Made by a program: the position numbers and the translations under genes
Source of the DNA: Woeseiaceae bacterium
Lineage (GTDB): Bacteria > Pseudomonadota > Gammaproteobacteria > Steroidobacterales > Woeseiaceae
Direction: 5' to 3'
Assembly: GCA_021773075.1 (NCBI GenBank)
Contig: JAJFKT010000010.1
Coordinates: 1-64,000, forward strand
Length of the DNA: 64,000 nucleotides
The notes under the pieces: generated by a model
What the model saw: the letters and a program-made list of their open reading frames with translations, nothing else
What the model was told of the DNA's origin: nothing
The model's database searches: none
Shown here: one piece after another, positions 44,787-54,411 of the stretch
How positions within the stretch are numbered: position 1 is the stretch's first letter
Layout of the letters: each line of letters begins with the position of its first letter

Positions 44787-45637
44787 TAGGACAGGAGCAT
44801 TTCGCTAAGGCGGACGGCTGAATCGCTTATATCCTCGTCTGCCGCCGCAACGACCTGCGGCACGCTGGTGATTTCGATCGTATTCAGTATCAACGTTCCC
44901 ATCGAGTTGAAATATCGTACCCACCAGATGTTCGGTGTTAGTGTGCTGATAACTTCGCACTTGCCATAGGCTCGCGACAGGATGTCGACGGGGCCTCGAC
45001 CGAGGAAGGTATCAAGGTACTCGAGCTCGGTCTGTGACAGTGGCAGCAATGTTAAATTGATTGAGTGCGTGTTGCCGTTGGCAGCGAACAGTCGCGCGCG
45101 ATCGTCCAGTTCCGCCAGTATGGGTAGTGCATTCGGGACGTCGGTCGCCGTGGCACAGTTTGCCAGATCGATCGACCGCTGCTCATCGTTGGCTGCGAAA
45201 ACCACATGGGGTACCGCTGCGATTTCGAGCAGATCTATGGCCATTTCGTCGTTTTCGTCGTAATACACCGTGCGCCACACTCCGGCAAGGATTGACTCTT
45301 GCACTTGCGCCTTTGGCGTTCCTGAAAAATTGATACTGACCTCACCTTCGCCAAGAATTTGATTGATTAACTCGCGACTGGCGTCGTCGATCTGATTAAG
45401 GTTGGCGAGCTGCATTTCCTGACTGACGTGGTAGTTATATAGCGCGGACTCCAGCCACGCCATTGCTTCCTTCGCGCCCGCTAAATGCTGCACGTCCTCG
45501 GGCTCGGGAATAAGCGGCGGGTCGTATTGCTGCATCTCCGATGGCATGTCGATATAGGAGGGTCCTTCACCCAGACCAGCCGACTGGCTGCCGGGACCTA
45601 CGACGCGAACCGGAATGTCATGGATAGCCATCGTCAT
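44768..45637 (-). CDS. hupH: Hydrogenase expression protein HupH (HyaF)
   Basis: 289 residues. The HyaF/HupH layout is a charged N-terminus (DMPSEMQQYDPPLIPEPED) and two repeated parts (LGEGEVSINF, LGRGPVDILSRAYGKCEV). A chaperone in uptake-hydrogenase small-subunit assembly. The start directly abuts the hupG stop. Confidence 0.88.
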   Translation of the reverse strand: MTMAIHDIPVRVVGPGSQSAGLGEGPSYIDMPSEMQQYDPPLIPEPEDVQHLAGAKEAMAWLESALYNYHVSQEMQLANLNQIDDASRELINQILGEGEVSINFSGTPKAQVQESILAGVWRTVYYDENDEMAIDLLEIAAVPHVVFAANDEQRSIDLANCATATDVPNALPILAELDDRARLFAANGNTHSINLTLLPLSQTELEYLDTFLGRGPVDILSRAYGKCEVISTLTPNIWWVRYFNSMGTLILNTIEITSVPQVVAAADEDISDSAVRLSEMLLSYWPKTA

Positions 45638-46054
45638 CTACCCCGCGACTACCGGAATACTGAATCCCGGTGCACGGCGTACCGGTGCCGTGAAGAAGCT
45701 CTGTATTTTCGACAGGTAATCGGACCAGTCCTGAATACGGGATATTGTTCCAACGTATTCGCCATCACGCACGAAGACCAGCGAAGGATAATGGGTGAAA
45801 CCGTACTGCCGTTTCAATGTCATGCCAGCGCCGAAGGTATCCGTAACAACGCCGGGATTGAATCGTTGATCAAATGCGTCAACGAGTTCGGGAAGAATGA
45901 CCGCGACATCGGTCGCATCTTTGACCGTTTCCGCGTCTCCCGGAAAGAACAGTACGACTAGCCCCTGCTGGTGAACGAACTCATCATGATTGTCGAGCGA
46001 AATCTCCGGGTAGTTAAATTCCGTCAGCAGACGATCGATTAGTACGTTGCTCAT
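45638..46054 (-). CDS. hupG: Thioredoxin-like HupG (HyaE)
   Basis: 138 residues with a thioredoxin fold (VVLFFPGDAETVKDATDVAV, YPSLVFVRDGEYVGTI) but no CxxC, as expected for HyaE. Binds the Tat signal of the small subunit before export. Its start overlaps hupD by four bases. Confidence 0.9.
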   Translation of the reverse strand: MSNVLIDRLLTEFNYPEISLDNHDEFVHQQGLVVLFFPGDAETVKDATDVAVILPELVDAFDQRFNPGVVTDTFGAGMTLKRQYGFTHYPSLVFVRDGEYVGTISRIQDWSDYLSKIQSFFTAPVRRAPGFSIPVVAG

Positions 46055-46674
46055 CGCAACTCTCCTTTGTCGCTAGGGCGGCCAGTTTCGTAGCCGCGTA
46101 TGTCCAGTGCGCCGGGTCCAATGAGATCGCTCGCACGGGGGGCGTTGTCGCGAACGATGGCCGGAACCCCCCATTGTTCGAGCACCTCAAGTGCCAGGGT
46201 GATTGCCGACGGGATTTGCGCCCTGATGCTGTCACGCAGGCTGCCGCCGTAGTCGTCCAGTAATTCGGGCTGTACACCGATTAACGCAATTTCTTCCGGC
46301 AGTTCGTCCGCGAGTTGTGCCGACGACAGTACTTCCTGAAATCCTGTCTGGTGCATGCTCATCTTCTTCACGCCCATGAATCGTGGCACATCATCATCCC
46401 GAATTAGTTTTAGAGTGGCTGGCGGCAGACCGAAATCAATCGCATCGAAAATTAGCAGACGTCGTGCGTTACGGACCCAGGGCAGAAGGAAGATCCCCTG
46501 CGTTCCTCCATCCATAATTCGAACCTTGTCCGGGAATGCGTACTCCGCGTGCAGCGCCTCTACCGCGCGAATGCCAAAACCTTCGTCGGCCCAGAGGATA
46601 TTGCCAATCCCCAAAATGAGCGTTTCGTAAGCGCCAGGATCGCCGTCGGCAAAACAACTGCTTGACGTATTCAT
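46051..46674 (-). CDS. hupD: Hydrogenase maturation endopeptidase HupD
   Basis: About 207 residues from the ATG at 46674 (taggag before it); 19 upstream codons overlap hupC and are left out. GIGNILWADEGFGIRAVE (Glu of the nickel site), DGGTQG and FDAIDFG carry the metal ligands. Cuts the C-terminus of HupL after nickel insertion. Confidence 0.93.
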   Translation of the reverse strand: MNTSSSCFADGDPGAYETLILGIGNILWADEGFGIRAVEALHAEYAFPDKVRIMDGGTQGIFLLPWVRNARRLLIFDAIDFGLPPATLKLIRDDDVPRFMGVKKMSMHQTGFQEVLSSAQLADELPEEIALIGVQPELLDDYGGSLRDSIRAQIPSAITLALEVLEQWGVPAIVRDNAPRASDLIGPGALDIRGYETGRPSDKGELR

Positions 46675-46684
46675 CGACGTGCTC

Positions 46685-47407
46685 CTACTGCGGCTCCAGT
46701 GGTCCATCGTCCTTGAATCTTCGCCAGCCATCGATCATGGCGCTGGTGCCGTTTTGCCGGGATGCGACCCCGGCGCGGATCGCCATGTAGACATGAATGA
46801 TGATGAACACCAGCATCAACCACATGCCCATCAGGTGCCACATACGCACGGTTTGTGAGCTGGCCTCGACCACAAATACCCAACCAAAAAGAGTATCCGC
46901 CCAACTGCCTGCTCCTGTTCCCTGGCTGTACAGAGCGAAGCCCGTGCAGATCATGAACAGCGCGAGCGCGATGTTGGCTAACCACATGGCAAATTGCGCG
47001 AGTGGATTGTGACCGATGTGCTTGCCGGTCTTTCTCGTCACGAAGGTATAGAACTTAATCTCATGCCAGAGGCCTCGCCACCACTTGCCACTCCATATCG
47101 GTACGATGAATAATTCCCGAGAGTATTTGTTGCCCACGAACGCCAGATAAAACCGGACAATCAAGGCGATCGCGAATACGAACGCCGCAGTGAAATGTGC
47201 GAATCGAATATATCCCATCAAGAAATGGTCACTGGCCTCGCCGCTGACTGACGGCAACGGAACGGCAATGAGGTAGCCGCTTACAATTAGCGTCGCAATG
47301 GCAAGCGCGTGTAGCCAATGCCAGATTCGGACCGGCACCTCGAATACGTAGATCGGACCCGCAACGCCACGTTCGTCGCTGACTTGCTCATCGTAAATCG
47401 TAGTCAT
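46685..47407 (-). CDS. hupC: Hydrogenase cytochrome b subunit HupC
   Basis: 240 residues, four membrane helices. RIWHWLHALAIATLIVSGYL and RFAHFTAAFVFAIALIVRF contain the His ligands of the first heme; MWHLMGMWLMLVFIIIHVYMA holds the others. Anchors HupSL and passes electrons to quinone. Eleven bases after hupL. Confidence 0.93.
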   Translation of the reverse strand: MTTIYDEQVSDERGVAGPIYVFEVPVRIWHWLHALAIATLIVSGYLIAVPLPSVSGEASDHFLMGYIRFAHFTAAFVFAIALIVRFYLAFVGNKYSRELFIVPIWSGKWWRGLWHEIKFYTFVTRKTGKHIGHNPLAQFAMWLANIALALFMICTGFALYSQGTGAGSWADTLFGWVFVVEASSQTVRMWHLMGMWLMLVFIIIHVYMAIRAGVASRQNGTSAMIDGWRRFKDDGPLEPQ

Positions 47408-47417
47408 CGTCGTCTCC

Positions 47418-49214
47418 TTAGCGCACCTTCACTGTGCAGAGTTCATCGCCGTCGTTTGACATGACGTGCGTCGAACATGCCACGCAGGGATCGAAGCTGT
47501 GAATGGTCCGCAGAATTTCCAGCGGTTGTTCCGCATTGGCCATCGGTGTTCCCAGAAGCGCCGCTTCGTAGGCGCCTATATTCCCATCCGGGTCTCGCGG
47601 TGATGCGTTCCAGGTTGTCGGGACAACGCACTGATAGTTCTCGATCTTCGTATCCTTGATATGCACCCAGTGTCCAAGGGCTCCACGCGGCGCCTCACCG
47701 AATCCGACGCCTTTCACATCTGCCTCCCAGGTTGCCGGGTCGAATTTATCCATGTTGGCTGTCGTCGTATCACCCTGTTTCAGATTGGCCATCAGCTCGC
47801 CATAGACTTCGACCATCTTGTGGGCCGCCCACGAGCTTTCGAGACCACGTGCCGCCGTGCGACCCAGCGTCGAGAACAAAGCCGTAATTGGCAAGTCGAG
47901 TTCTGTGAGGAGTCCGTTCACTTGTTCCTGAATATCCTCCTGACCTCGGGCGTAGGCGACCAGGTAACGTGCCAGTGGTCCCACTTCCATCGCGTTGCCA
48001 CGCCATCGCGGTGCTTTCAGCCACGAGTACTTGCCACCCTCGTCAATATTTTCGATATTGGTTTTGCTGCCCTTGGTGTTCGGGCCGAGTTCGAATTTCG
48101 GTTCCGTGACGCCGTCCCACGGATGTAAGCCGATATTGTCGTCGGAGTACTGGTACCACGAGTGAGCGACGAACTCCTGTATCTGCTCCGGGTCGGTAAC
48201 GTCAACGTCATGCACCGTGCTCAAGTCGCCATTAAGAATCGCGCCTTGCGGGAGCATCAGACTGTCATTGCTGTGGTTGTTGGCAATGGCAGGAAATTCA
48301 CCGTAGGCAAGAACGTTCTGGCCGGACAGGCCGCCGCCAATTGCGCCCCAGTCTTTATAGAACGAGGCGATGGCTTTCAGGTCGGGCAGGTAGACCTGAT
48401 CCGTGAATGTTATGGCCTGGTCAATGATGTCCTTAACCATGTTGAGCCAGACCATATTGACGGCGCCAACGGCACCGCTATCGTCCACATTGATGGAACA
48501 GGGCATGCCACCAACAACCCAGTTCGGATGTGGATTGCGGCCACCAAAAATTGTGTGAATCTTAACGATCTCCTTTTGGAAATCGAGCGCTTCCAGGTAA
48601 TGCGTTGTTGCCATCAGGTTGGCTTCTGGTGGCAATTTGTACGCGGGGCTTCCCCAGTAGGCGTTGGCGAAAATGCCCAGTTGCCCTGACTCAACGAATC
48701 GCTTCAGCTTGTTTTGCACAGCACTAAAATAACCCGGTGACGAATTGGGCCACGGACTGATCGACTGCTGCAGATCCGATGCTGCTTTCGGATCCGCACT
48801 CAGCGCGCTAACAACATCGACCCAGTCCAGTGCGTGCAGATGGTAGAAATGCACGATGTGATCCTGAACATACTGCGACAACATCATCAGGTTGCGAATG
48901 TGGTTGGCGTTCGCCGGTATGTCGATATTCAAAGCATTCTCAACGGCACGCACTGACTGCAATGCGTGCACGCCGGTGCATACGCCGCAAATACGCTCAG
49001 TAAATGCCCACGCATCGCGCGGATCGCGTCCCTGCAGAATCACCTCGAGGCCGCGCCACATGTTGCCGGTAGATACCGCGTTTTGAATTACGTTGTTGTC
49101 GTCGACGTTAACCTCTATCCGTAAATGTCCTTCGATACGGCAGACGGGATCAACGACAATTCGTTGGCCGCTGTCGTCAATGTCAAACCCATTCGCTGTG
49201 GTTACGCTAGCCAT
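47418..49214 (-). CDS. hupL: [NiFe] uptake hydrogenase large subunit
   Basis: About 598 residues from the ATG at 49214 (gaggag before it); a longer open frame reads back into hupS and is rejected. RICGVC (first pair) and [10 protein letters not shown] (second pair) hold the NiFe centre. A 14-residue tail, beginning right after the His of STH ([15 protein letters not shown]), is removed by HupD. Overlaps hupS by eight bases. Confidence 0.96.
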   Translation of the reverse strand: MASVTTANGFDIDDSGQRIVVDPVCRIEGHLRIEVNVDDNNVIQNAVSTGNMWRGLEVILQGRDPRDAWAFTERICGVCTGVHALQSVRAVENALNIDIPANANHIRNLMMLSQYVQDHIVHFYHLHALDWVDVVSALSADPKAASDLQQSISPWPNSSPGYFSAVQNKLKRFVESGQLGIFANAYWGSPAYKLPPEANLMATTHYLEALDFQKEIVKIHTIFGGRNPHPNWVVGGMPCSINVDDSGAVGAVNMVWLNMVKDIIDQAITFTDQVYLPDLKAIASFYKDWGAIGGGLSGQNVLAYGEFPAIANNHSNDSLMLPQGAILNGDLSTVHDVDVTDPEQIQEFVAHSWYQYSDDNIGLHPWDGVTEPKFELGPNTKGSKTNIENIDEGGKYSWLKAPRWRGNAMEVGPLARYLVAYARGQEDIQEQVNGLLTELDLPITALFSTLGRTAARGLESSWAAHKMVEVYGELMANLKQGDTTTANMDKFDPATWEADVKGVGFGEAPRGALGHWVHIKDTKIENYQCVVPTTWNASPRDPDGNIGAYEAALLGTPMANAEQPLEILRTIHSFDPCVACSTHVMSNDGDELCTVKVR

Positions 49215-50307
49215 TACTAATCTCCTCGGGCGCACGCGGTTTCTTGGCCGTGGCTTTTTGAATGACGGTGGCGGCCGCATGCGCTGCAACGCCAATTGCT
49301 GCTGCGCCAGCAAGAGTGCCGCCGATTTTATTTGCCGTTGCCTCAATATTTCCTGTGACATTCAGGTTGCTGACAGGGCTGTAGAAGCTGCCTTTATCCC
49401 AGAAATTCTCTTCGGCACAGCCGAGGCAGCCGTGACCGGATTTCACTGGCCACGAGAGACCGCCATTCCACTCAATGGTCGAGCAGGCGTTGTAGGTTGT
49501 TGGTCCTTTGCAGCCCATCTTGTAAAGGCAGTAACCCTTGCGCGCGCCTTCGTCGTCAAATTTCTCGACAAACTGGCCGGCATCGAAATGCGGGCGTCGA
49601 TAGCACTTGTCGTGCAGACGCTGGCCATAAAACATTTTCGGCCGGCCCTGACGGTCGAGCGGTGGTAGTTGGCCAAACGCGATCATGTAGGTGATGACGC
49701 CGGTCATGACCTCAGCGATCGGTGGGCATCCGGGTACTTTGACAATCGGCTTGTCCAGAATCACTTTGTGAATTGGCGTTGCCCGAGTTGGATTCGGGTG
49801 CGCTGCCTGCACGCAGCCCCAGGATGCGCATGAACCCCAGGCGATGATGGCTTTGCAGTGGTCCGCCATATAGCGCAATTTTTCGACGTAGGGTTTGCCG
49901 GCCTGGATGCAGTACATACCATCTTCATTCAAAGGTGGATTTCCCTCGCAGGCGAGGATGAATTCACCGTCGTATTTATCGATGGTCTGTTGCAGAAGTT
50001 CTTCGGCCTGATGACCTGCAGCAGCCATCAATGTGTCGTCGTAGTCGAGCGAGATCATCGACAGGACAACATCGCTTGCGAGCGGGTTGCCGGAGCGAAT
50101 AAATGACTCAGAACAACAGGTACACTCCAGACCGTGTAACCAGACAACCGGTGTCCTGGGTTTGGTTTCGAGAGCGTAGGCGATGCGGCCAGCGAACTCT
50201 GGCGCGAGGCCGAGTCCGGCTGCCGTTAGGCTACAAAACTTCAGGAAGCTTCGGCGCGTAATACCGTGCCGTCGCATTACGTCGTAGAAGGTCTCGTGAG
50301 CAGGCAT
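49207..50307 (-). CDS. hupS: [NiFe] hydrogenase small subunit, oxygen-tolerant type
   Basis: About 366 residues from the ATG at 50307 (ggggag before it). A Tat signal RRSFLKF (18-24) and a C-terminal membrane anchor ([19 protein letters not shown]) fit HyaA-like subunits. ECTCCSES (Cys62, 64, 65) and [11 protein letters not shown] provide six Cys at the proximal cluster, the mark of oxygen-tolerant group 1d enzymes. [20 protein letters not shown] and [14 protein letters not shown] clusters hold the others. First gene of hupSLCDGHIJ-hypA. Confidence 0.95.
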   Translation of the reverse strand: MPAHETFYDVMRRHGITRRSFLKFCSLTAAGLGLAPEFAGRIAYALETKPRTPVVWLHGLECTCCSESFIRSGNPLASDVVLSMISLDYDDTLMAAAGHQAEELLQQTIDKYDGEFILACEGNPPLNEDGMYCIQAGKPYVEKLRYMADHCKAIIAWGSCASWGCVQAAHPNPTRATPIHKVILDKPIVKVPGCPPIAEVMTGVITYMIAFGQLPPLDRQGRPKMFYGQRLHDKCYRRPHFDAGQFVEKFDDEGARKGYCLYKMGCKGPTTYNACSTIEWNGGLSWPVKSGHGCLGCAEENFWDKGSFYSPVSNLNVTGNIEATANKIGGTLAGAAAIGVAAHAAATVIQKATAKKPRAPEEISNG

Positions 50308-50574
50308 AACAACTCCCCTTTTGCTGAGTAATTTCAGCTGCTTGCCTGCCAAGCATTGAGGGTCACTTCCTTGTGTCTGCGTTTCTTCAAAACCGAGGCA
50401 GAACTACGCAGCACTCCACATAGTGCTCCCGCCGTTAAGTGTTGTTTATTGTGGTTGTTACTTACGGTTGAACGGCAAGCACGCGGTGGCTGTGTGTAAT
50501 AGATGGCCTATTCGTAGTGGCACCGCTACAATGTACGGTCGCAGCAAAATAACAGTAGAGGATTCGATTCCAGA

Positions 50575-51399
50575 ATGAGCGCCAAATCCGCTAGCAGACA
50601 ACAGACGATGGCCGAAAAGGCCGACATTCATGAGCTCTACGAGCTGTCCGTGCAGAATGTTGAAAATGAAATCAAGTTCTTGCAAACCACTTTCAAAACC
50701 CTGACCGGACGAACGGCGTACTTGTTTCGGGAGGATTTCTGCGGGACCGCGAGCATGTCTTGCCAGTGGGCGCGACAGGGTGGCGAGTTTCAGGCCATTG
50801 GTGTTGATATCGAACCATCCGTACTTGAATGGGGTCGTAAGAATAGAATCAGCAAGCTCGATACGGCCGATCAGACCCGTGTCAGTCTGATTGAATCTGA
50901 CGTCATGACGGTTGAGACGCCCAAGGTCGATTTGCTCGCTGCGTTCAATTTTAGCTACTTCATATTCAATACTCGTGAGTCGCTGCGCGCCTACTTCGAG
51001 AAAGCGTATGCCGCGACCAAGGATGACGGCGTTTTCTTTTGCGATATGTTTGGCGGCCCGGAAGCCCAGGAAGAGACCAAGGAGAAGACCAAACACAAGA
51101 AGCACGGTTTCTCCTATATCTGGCATCAAGCGAAATTTCATCCGATCACGAATTTCATTCGTTGCCACATTCACTTCAAGTTCAAAGACGGCTCGAAGAT
51201 AAAGAAGGCATTTACCTACGAATGGCGTTTATGGTCCGCACCCGAGATTCGAGAATTATTGCTGGAAGCGGGCTTTCAGAAGGCGACCGTGTACTGGGAA
51301 GGCGAAGATGAGGACGGCGACGGAAATGGTGAGTTCACACCCGATGAGAAGGGCGTCGCAGATCTTGCATGGATTGCTTATATCGTTGCAGAGAAATAG
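50575..51399 (+). CDS. Class I SAM-dependent methyltransferase
   Basis: 274 residues. Motif I is weak (REDFCGTASMSCQWARQGG, about 52-70); IGVDIEPSVLEWGRKN and AFNFSYFIF follow. Substrate unknown: the C-terminal part (RCHIHFKFKDGSKIKKAF) is not diagnostic. It is divergent from hupS across 267 bases and 43 bases before the cyclase. Confidence 0.75.
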   Translation: MSAKSASRQQTMAEKADIHELYELSVQNVENEIKFLQTTFKTLTGRTAYLFREDFCGTASMSCQWARQGGEFQAIGVDIEPSVLEWGRKNRISKLDTADQTRVSLIESDVMTVETPKVDLLAAFNFSYFIFNTRESLRAYFEKAYAATKDDGVFFCDMFGGPEAQEETKEKTKHKKHGFSYIWHQAKFHPITNFIRCHIHFKFKDGSKIKKAFTYEWRLWSAPEIRELLLEAGFQKATVYWEGEDEDGDGNGEFTPDEKGVADLAWIAYIVAEK

Positions 51400-51442
51400 G
51401 ACGATAAATAGTAGTATTATTAGCTGCTTGGGCCGTTAAGTT

Positions 51443-52351
51443 ATGAATCGAGTTATGGCAAAAGATCTTGAAGTAGCAATTGTGTTTGCTGACGTCGTCG
51501 GCAGTACACAACTGTACGACAAGTTCGGCGATACCAAGGCCAGCGAGACCGTCGCGATCTGCCTCGATATCATGAAAGATGCGACCTACCAGTTCAATGG
51601 CACCGTCATCAAGACGATTGGTGATGAGGTTATGTCCACTTTTGAGTCTGTCGATGAGGCTATGGGTGCCTCAGTGATGATGCAAACGCGAATCTCGGCA
51701 GAAGGCAAGAAAGAAGATGGTATTCCCGTCTCGATTCGCATCGGCTGCCACTATGGACCTGTGGTGCAGGAGCAAAACGATATATTTGGCGCAGCCGTGC
51801 ACACAGCGAATCGCATGACCTCGCAGGCCAAGTCGAGGCAAATCGTTATTTCTGGCTTTACGGTCGAGAACATGAGTCCGGAATTGCGCAACCAGACGCG
51901 CCAGATTGATGTCGCGACCGTTCGCGGTCGGCTGGACGAGGTGGCGCTGTTTGAACTGGTTTGGCAGCCAGAGGAAGCGACCAGCATGTTGCCCACTATC
52001 GAGTGGGAAAATAAGGGCCGCAAGGCATCCAAGTTATTGCTGAACTTCAAAGACTCGACCGTCGAGGTTTCAGATCGGCGCAAGAGTATTAATCTGGGCC
52101 GGGCAGACGACAATGACGTCGTGGTGAAGGGCAACCTGATCTCGCGCATTCACGCTAAAATTGAAATGCGTCGTGGCAAATTCGTTTTGATCGATCAAAG
52201 TACCAACGGCACGTTTGTCCAGAACGTGCAGGGGCAGGACTTGTTGGTACGCCGGGATTCAACCGAATTGGGTGAGGAAGGTACGATCGGGCTTGGGCGA
52301 ACAGAAGAGCCTGGTTCGCCGCTTGCGATTTATTTTAAGACGATCGAATAG
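51443..52351 (+). CDS. Class III nucleotide cyclase with FHA domain
   Basis: 302 residues. Cyclase domain (about 8-180): metal Asp residues in FADVVGST and IGDEVMS, Lys in VIKTIGDE for base recognition. The usual Asn of VNxAxR is His (GAAVHTANRM). FHA domain (about 205-300): LGRADDNDVVV, ISRIHAKIE and STNGTFV. Makes cAMP or cGMP and binds phosphothreonine partners; no membrane span. Confidence 0.85.
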   Translation: MNRVMAKDLEVAIVFADVVGSTQLYDKFGDTKASETVAICLDIMKDATYQFNGTVIKTIGDEVMSTFESVDEAMGASVMMQTRISAEGKKEDGIPVSIRIGCHYGPVVQEQNDIFGAAVHTANRMTSQAKSRQIVISGFTVENMSPELRNQTRQIDVATVRGRLDEVALFELVWQPEEATSMLPTIEWENKGRKASKLLLNFKDSTVEVSDRRKSINLGRADDNDVVVKGNLISRIHAKIEMRRGKFVLIDQSTNGTFVQNVQGQDLLVRRDSTELGEEGTIGLGRTEEPGSPLAIYFKTIE

Positions 52352-52354
52352 AGA

Positions 52355-52440
52355 GCGGAGCAATAAGGGCGGGAAAACTCTGTTTCCGCTTCTCAACCCA
52401 CAGGAGCGGAAACAGAGTTTTCCCGCCCTTATTGCTCCGC
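52355..52440. repeat. Perfect 36-bp inverted repeat between convergent genes
   Basis: Arms 52355-52390 and 52405-52440 match perfectly around a 14-base loop. It starts three bases after the cyclase stop and ends 15 before the pckG stop, where a bidirectional terminator belongs; the short TTTTT after 52440 could serve. The stem is much longer than usual for an intrinsic terminator. Confidence 0.93.
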
Positions 52441-52455
52441 ACTTTTTATTATCGG

Positions 52456-54198
52456 TTAGCCAGCAAGTTCGGCGGCGATAGCCTGTTGTTGTTGCTTCAG
52501 CGCATCTGGTAATCGATCACCATAAGTGTCCAGGTACTCGCCAACGGAATCCAATTCAGCTCGCCACTGGTCGGCATCAATAGAGGTCAATGCGTGCAGA
52601 TTTTCCTCGCTGATATCGAGATCCGTTAGGTCGATGTCGGTCGGATTGGGCAGGAATCCAATCGGTGTTTCATTGGCATCGACCCGCCCTTCGCAGCGAT
52701 CTATAATCCACTGCAATACACGCAGGTTCTCGCCAAAACCAGGCCAAAGAAAGTCGCCGTCCTTATTCTGACGGAACCAGTTGACGTGAAAGACCTTCGG
52801 TAACTTGTCAGTGCGCTCTGCGAACGACAGCCAGTGCGCCCAGTAATCGGCGAAGTTATAGCCACAGAAGGGCTTCATGGCCATCGGGTCGCGGCGGACA
52901 ATGCCAACTTCGCCGATATTCGCAGCCGTAGTTTCAGACGCTACGCCAGCACCGATCAGGACACCGTGTTCCCAGCTCTTGGCCTCGTAGACCAGTGGCG
53001 CAAGTTCCTTGCGGCGACCACCAAATACGATGGCGGAAATGGGGACTCCTTCTGGAGCGTCTGCAAGTTTGGAGTAGCCCGGATTATTACTCGCGGCGAC
53101 GGTAAATCTAGAGTTTGGGTGTGCGGCCTTGCCGTTGGCTGCGTCGAAATCACGGCCCTGCCAGTCGGTCGTCGGCGCGCCGTCCTGTTTGCCTTCCCAC
53201 CATGGCTCGCGATTATCGGTCGTAGCAACATTGGTGAAAATTGCGTCGTGCGTGATCATATCGTAGGCGTTCTTATTGGTTTTCTCGTTCGTGCCGGGGA
53301 CGACACCGAAATAACCCGACTCCGGATTGATAGCACGCAGCTGGCCGTCCTCGTCGAGATGTAGCCACGCGATATCGTCGCCGACCGTCCAGATTTTCCA
53401 GCCCGGGAGAGACGCAGGCGGAATCAGCATTGCGAGATTGGTTTTTCCACAAGCAGACGGGAAAGCGCAAGCGACGTAATGAATGTCTCCGTCGGGACTT
53501 TCAAGGCCTGCGATCAACATATGTTCGGCAAGCCAGCCTTCCTGACGAGCCTGGTAACTGGCGATTCTAAGTGCATGGCATTTCTTGCCGAGCAACGCGT
53601 TGCCGCCGTAACCGGAGCCAATGCTTTTGATCGAGAGCTCATGCGGGAAGTGCATAATCAGACGTCGTTCCGGATCCAGGTCACCCGTTGAATGCTGCCC
53701 CTTAACGAATGTTCCTTCGCTTTCAATGCGTTGTAATGCTTTGTCGCCCATGCGTGTCATCAATTTCATGTTCACAACGACGTAGGGGCTGTCGGTGATC
53801 TCAACGCCACACCGAGAATAAGGCGAGTCAATAGGGCCCATGCAGTAAGGAATGACGTACATCGTACGGCCCTTCATACAGCCATCAAACAGCGCATCGA
53901 CTCTGCTGTGCCCGTCCGCTGGTTTCATCCAGTGGTTATTCGGGCCTGCATCTTCTTCCTCGTCGGTACAGACGAAAGTCAGGTGCTCAACGCGTGCCAC
54001 ATCGCTGGGATCCGAGAGGTGCAAATAGCAATTCGGGTACTGCTCTTCGTTCAGCGTCGTCAGAGTGCCGTCAGCCAGCATTTTTTCGATCATTTCCTGA
54101 TATTCAGCTTCGCTACCGGTACACCAGTGAATAGCGTCGGGCTGAGTCTGGCTGGCAACCTGGTCAACCCAGGATTGCAAAGACGTGTTTGTGGTCAT
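52456..54198 (-). CDS. pckG: Phosphoenolpyruvate carboxykinase (GTP)
   Basis: About 580 residues from the ATG at 54198; a further 20 codons upstream are open. GTP-type: the P-loop with reactive Cys is AFPSACGKTNLAML, GDDIAWLHLDEDGQLRAINP holds the metal Asp, and SAIVFGGRR follows. Converts oxaloacetate to PEP, a first step of gluconeogenesis from pyruvate made in uronate breakdown. Confidence 0.93.
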   Translation of the reverse strand: MTTNTSLQSWVDQVASQTQPDAIHWCTGSEAEYQEMIEKMLADGTLTTLNEEQYPNCYLHLSDPSDVARVEHLTFVCTDEEEDAGPNNHWMKPADGHSRVDALFDGCMKGRTMYVIPYCMGPIDSPYSRCGVEITDSPYVVVNMKLMTRMGDKALQRIESEGTFVKGQHSTGDLDPERRLIMHFPHELSIKSIGSGYGGNALLGKKCHALRIASYQARQEGWLAEHMLIAGLESPDGDIHYVACAFPSACGKTNLAMLIPPASLPGWKIWTVGDDIAWLHLDEDGQLRAINPESGYFGVVPGTNEKTNKNAYDMITHDAIFTNVATTDNREPWWEGKQDGAPTTDWQGRDFDAANGKAAHPNSRFTVAASNNPGYSKLADAPEGVPISAIVFGGRRKELAPLVYEAKSWEHGVLIGAGVASETTAANIGEVGIVRRDPMAMKPFCGYNFADYWAHWLSFAERTDKLPKVFHVNWFRQNKDGDFLWPGFGENLRVLQWIIDRCEGRVDANETPIGFLPNPTDIDLTDLDISEENLHALTSIDADQWRAELDSVGEYLDTYGDRLPDALKQQQQAIAAELAG

Positions 54199-54411
54199 TT
54201 GAGGGGGCTCATCAAAAGTGAATGCAGAGGTTGGATTCCTCCGAAACAAGTGGCGCATTATACTGTTTTGGAATTAAAAAACAGCCCTCCTAATGCGAAT
54301 CGTGACATCGCAAAGCGGTAACTGCCGAGTATCGAGAAAATCGCGATTTCAGCCGTTTTCGCGACGTAATTTCAGCAGCGGATTTGCACTCAACCGTGTA
54401 ACCTTCTCGCG

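Noticed and set aside
47418..49361. Longer hupL reading from 49361
   Set aside because: The extra 49 codons overlap hupS, are basic and unlike HupL; the ATG at 49214 has a proper ribosome binding site.
50458..51174. Minus-strand open frame over the methyltransferase
   Set aside because: It is the mirror of the methyltransferase coding sequence and has no family features.
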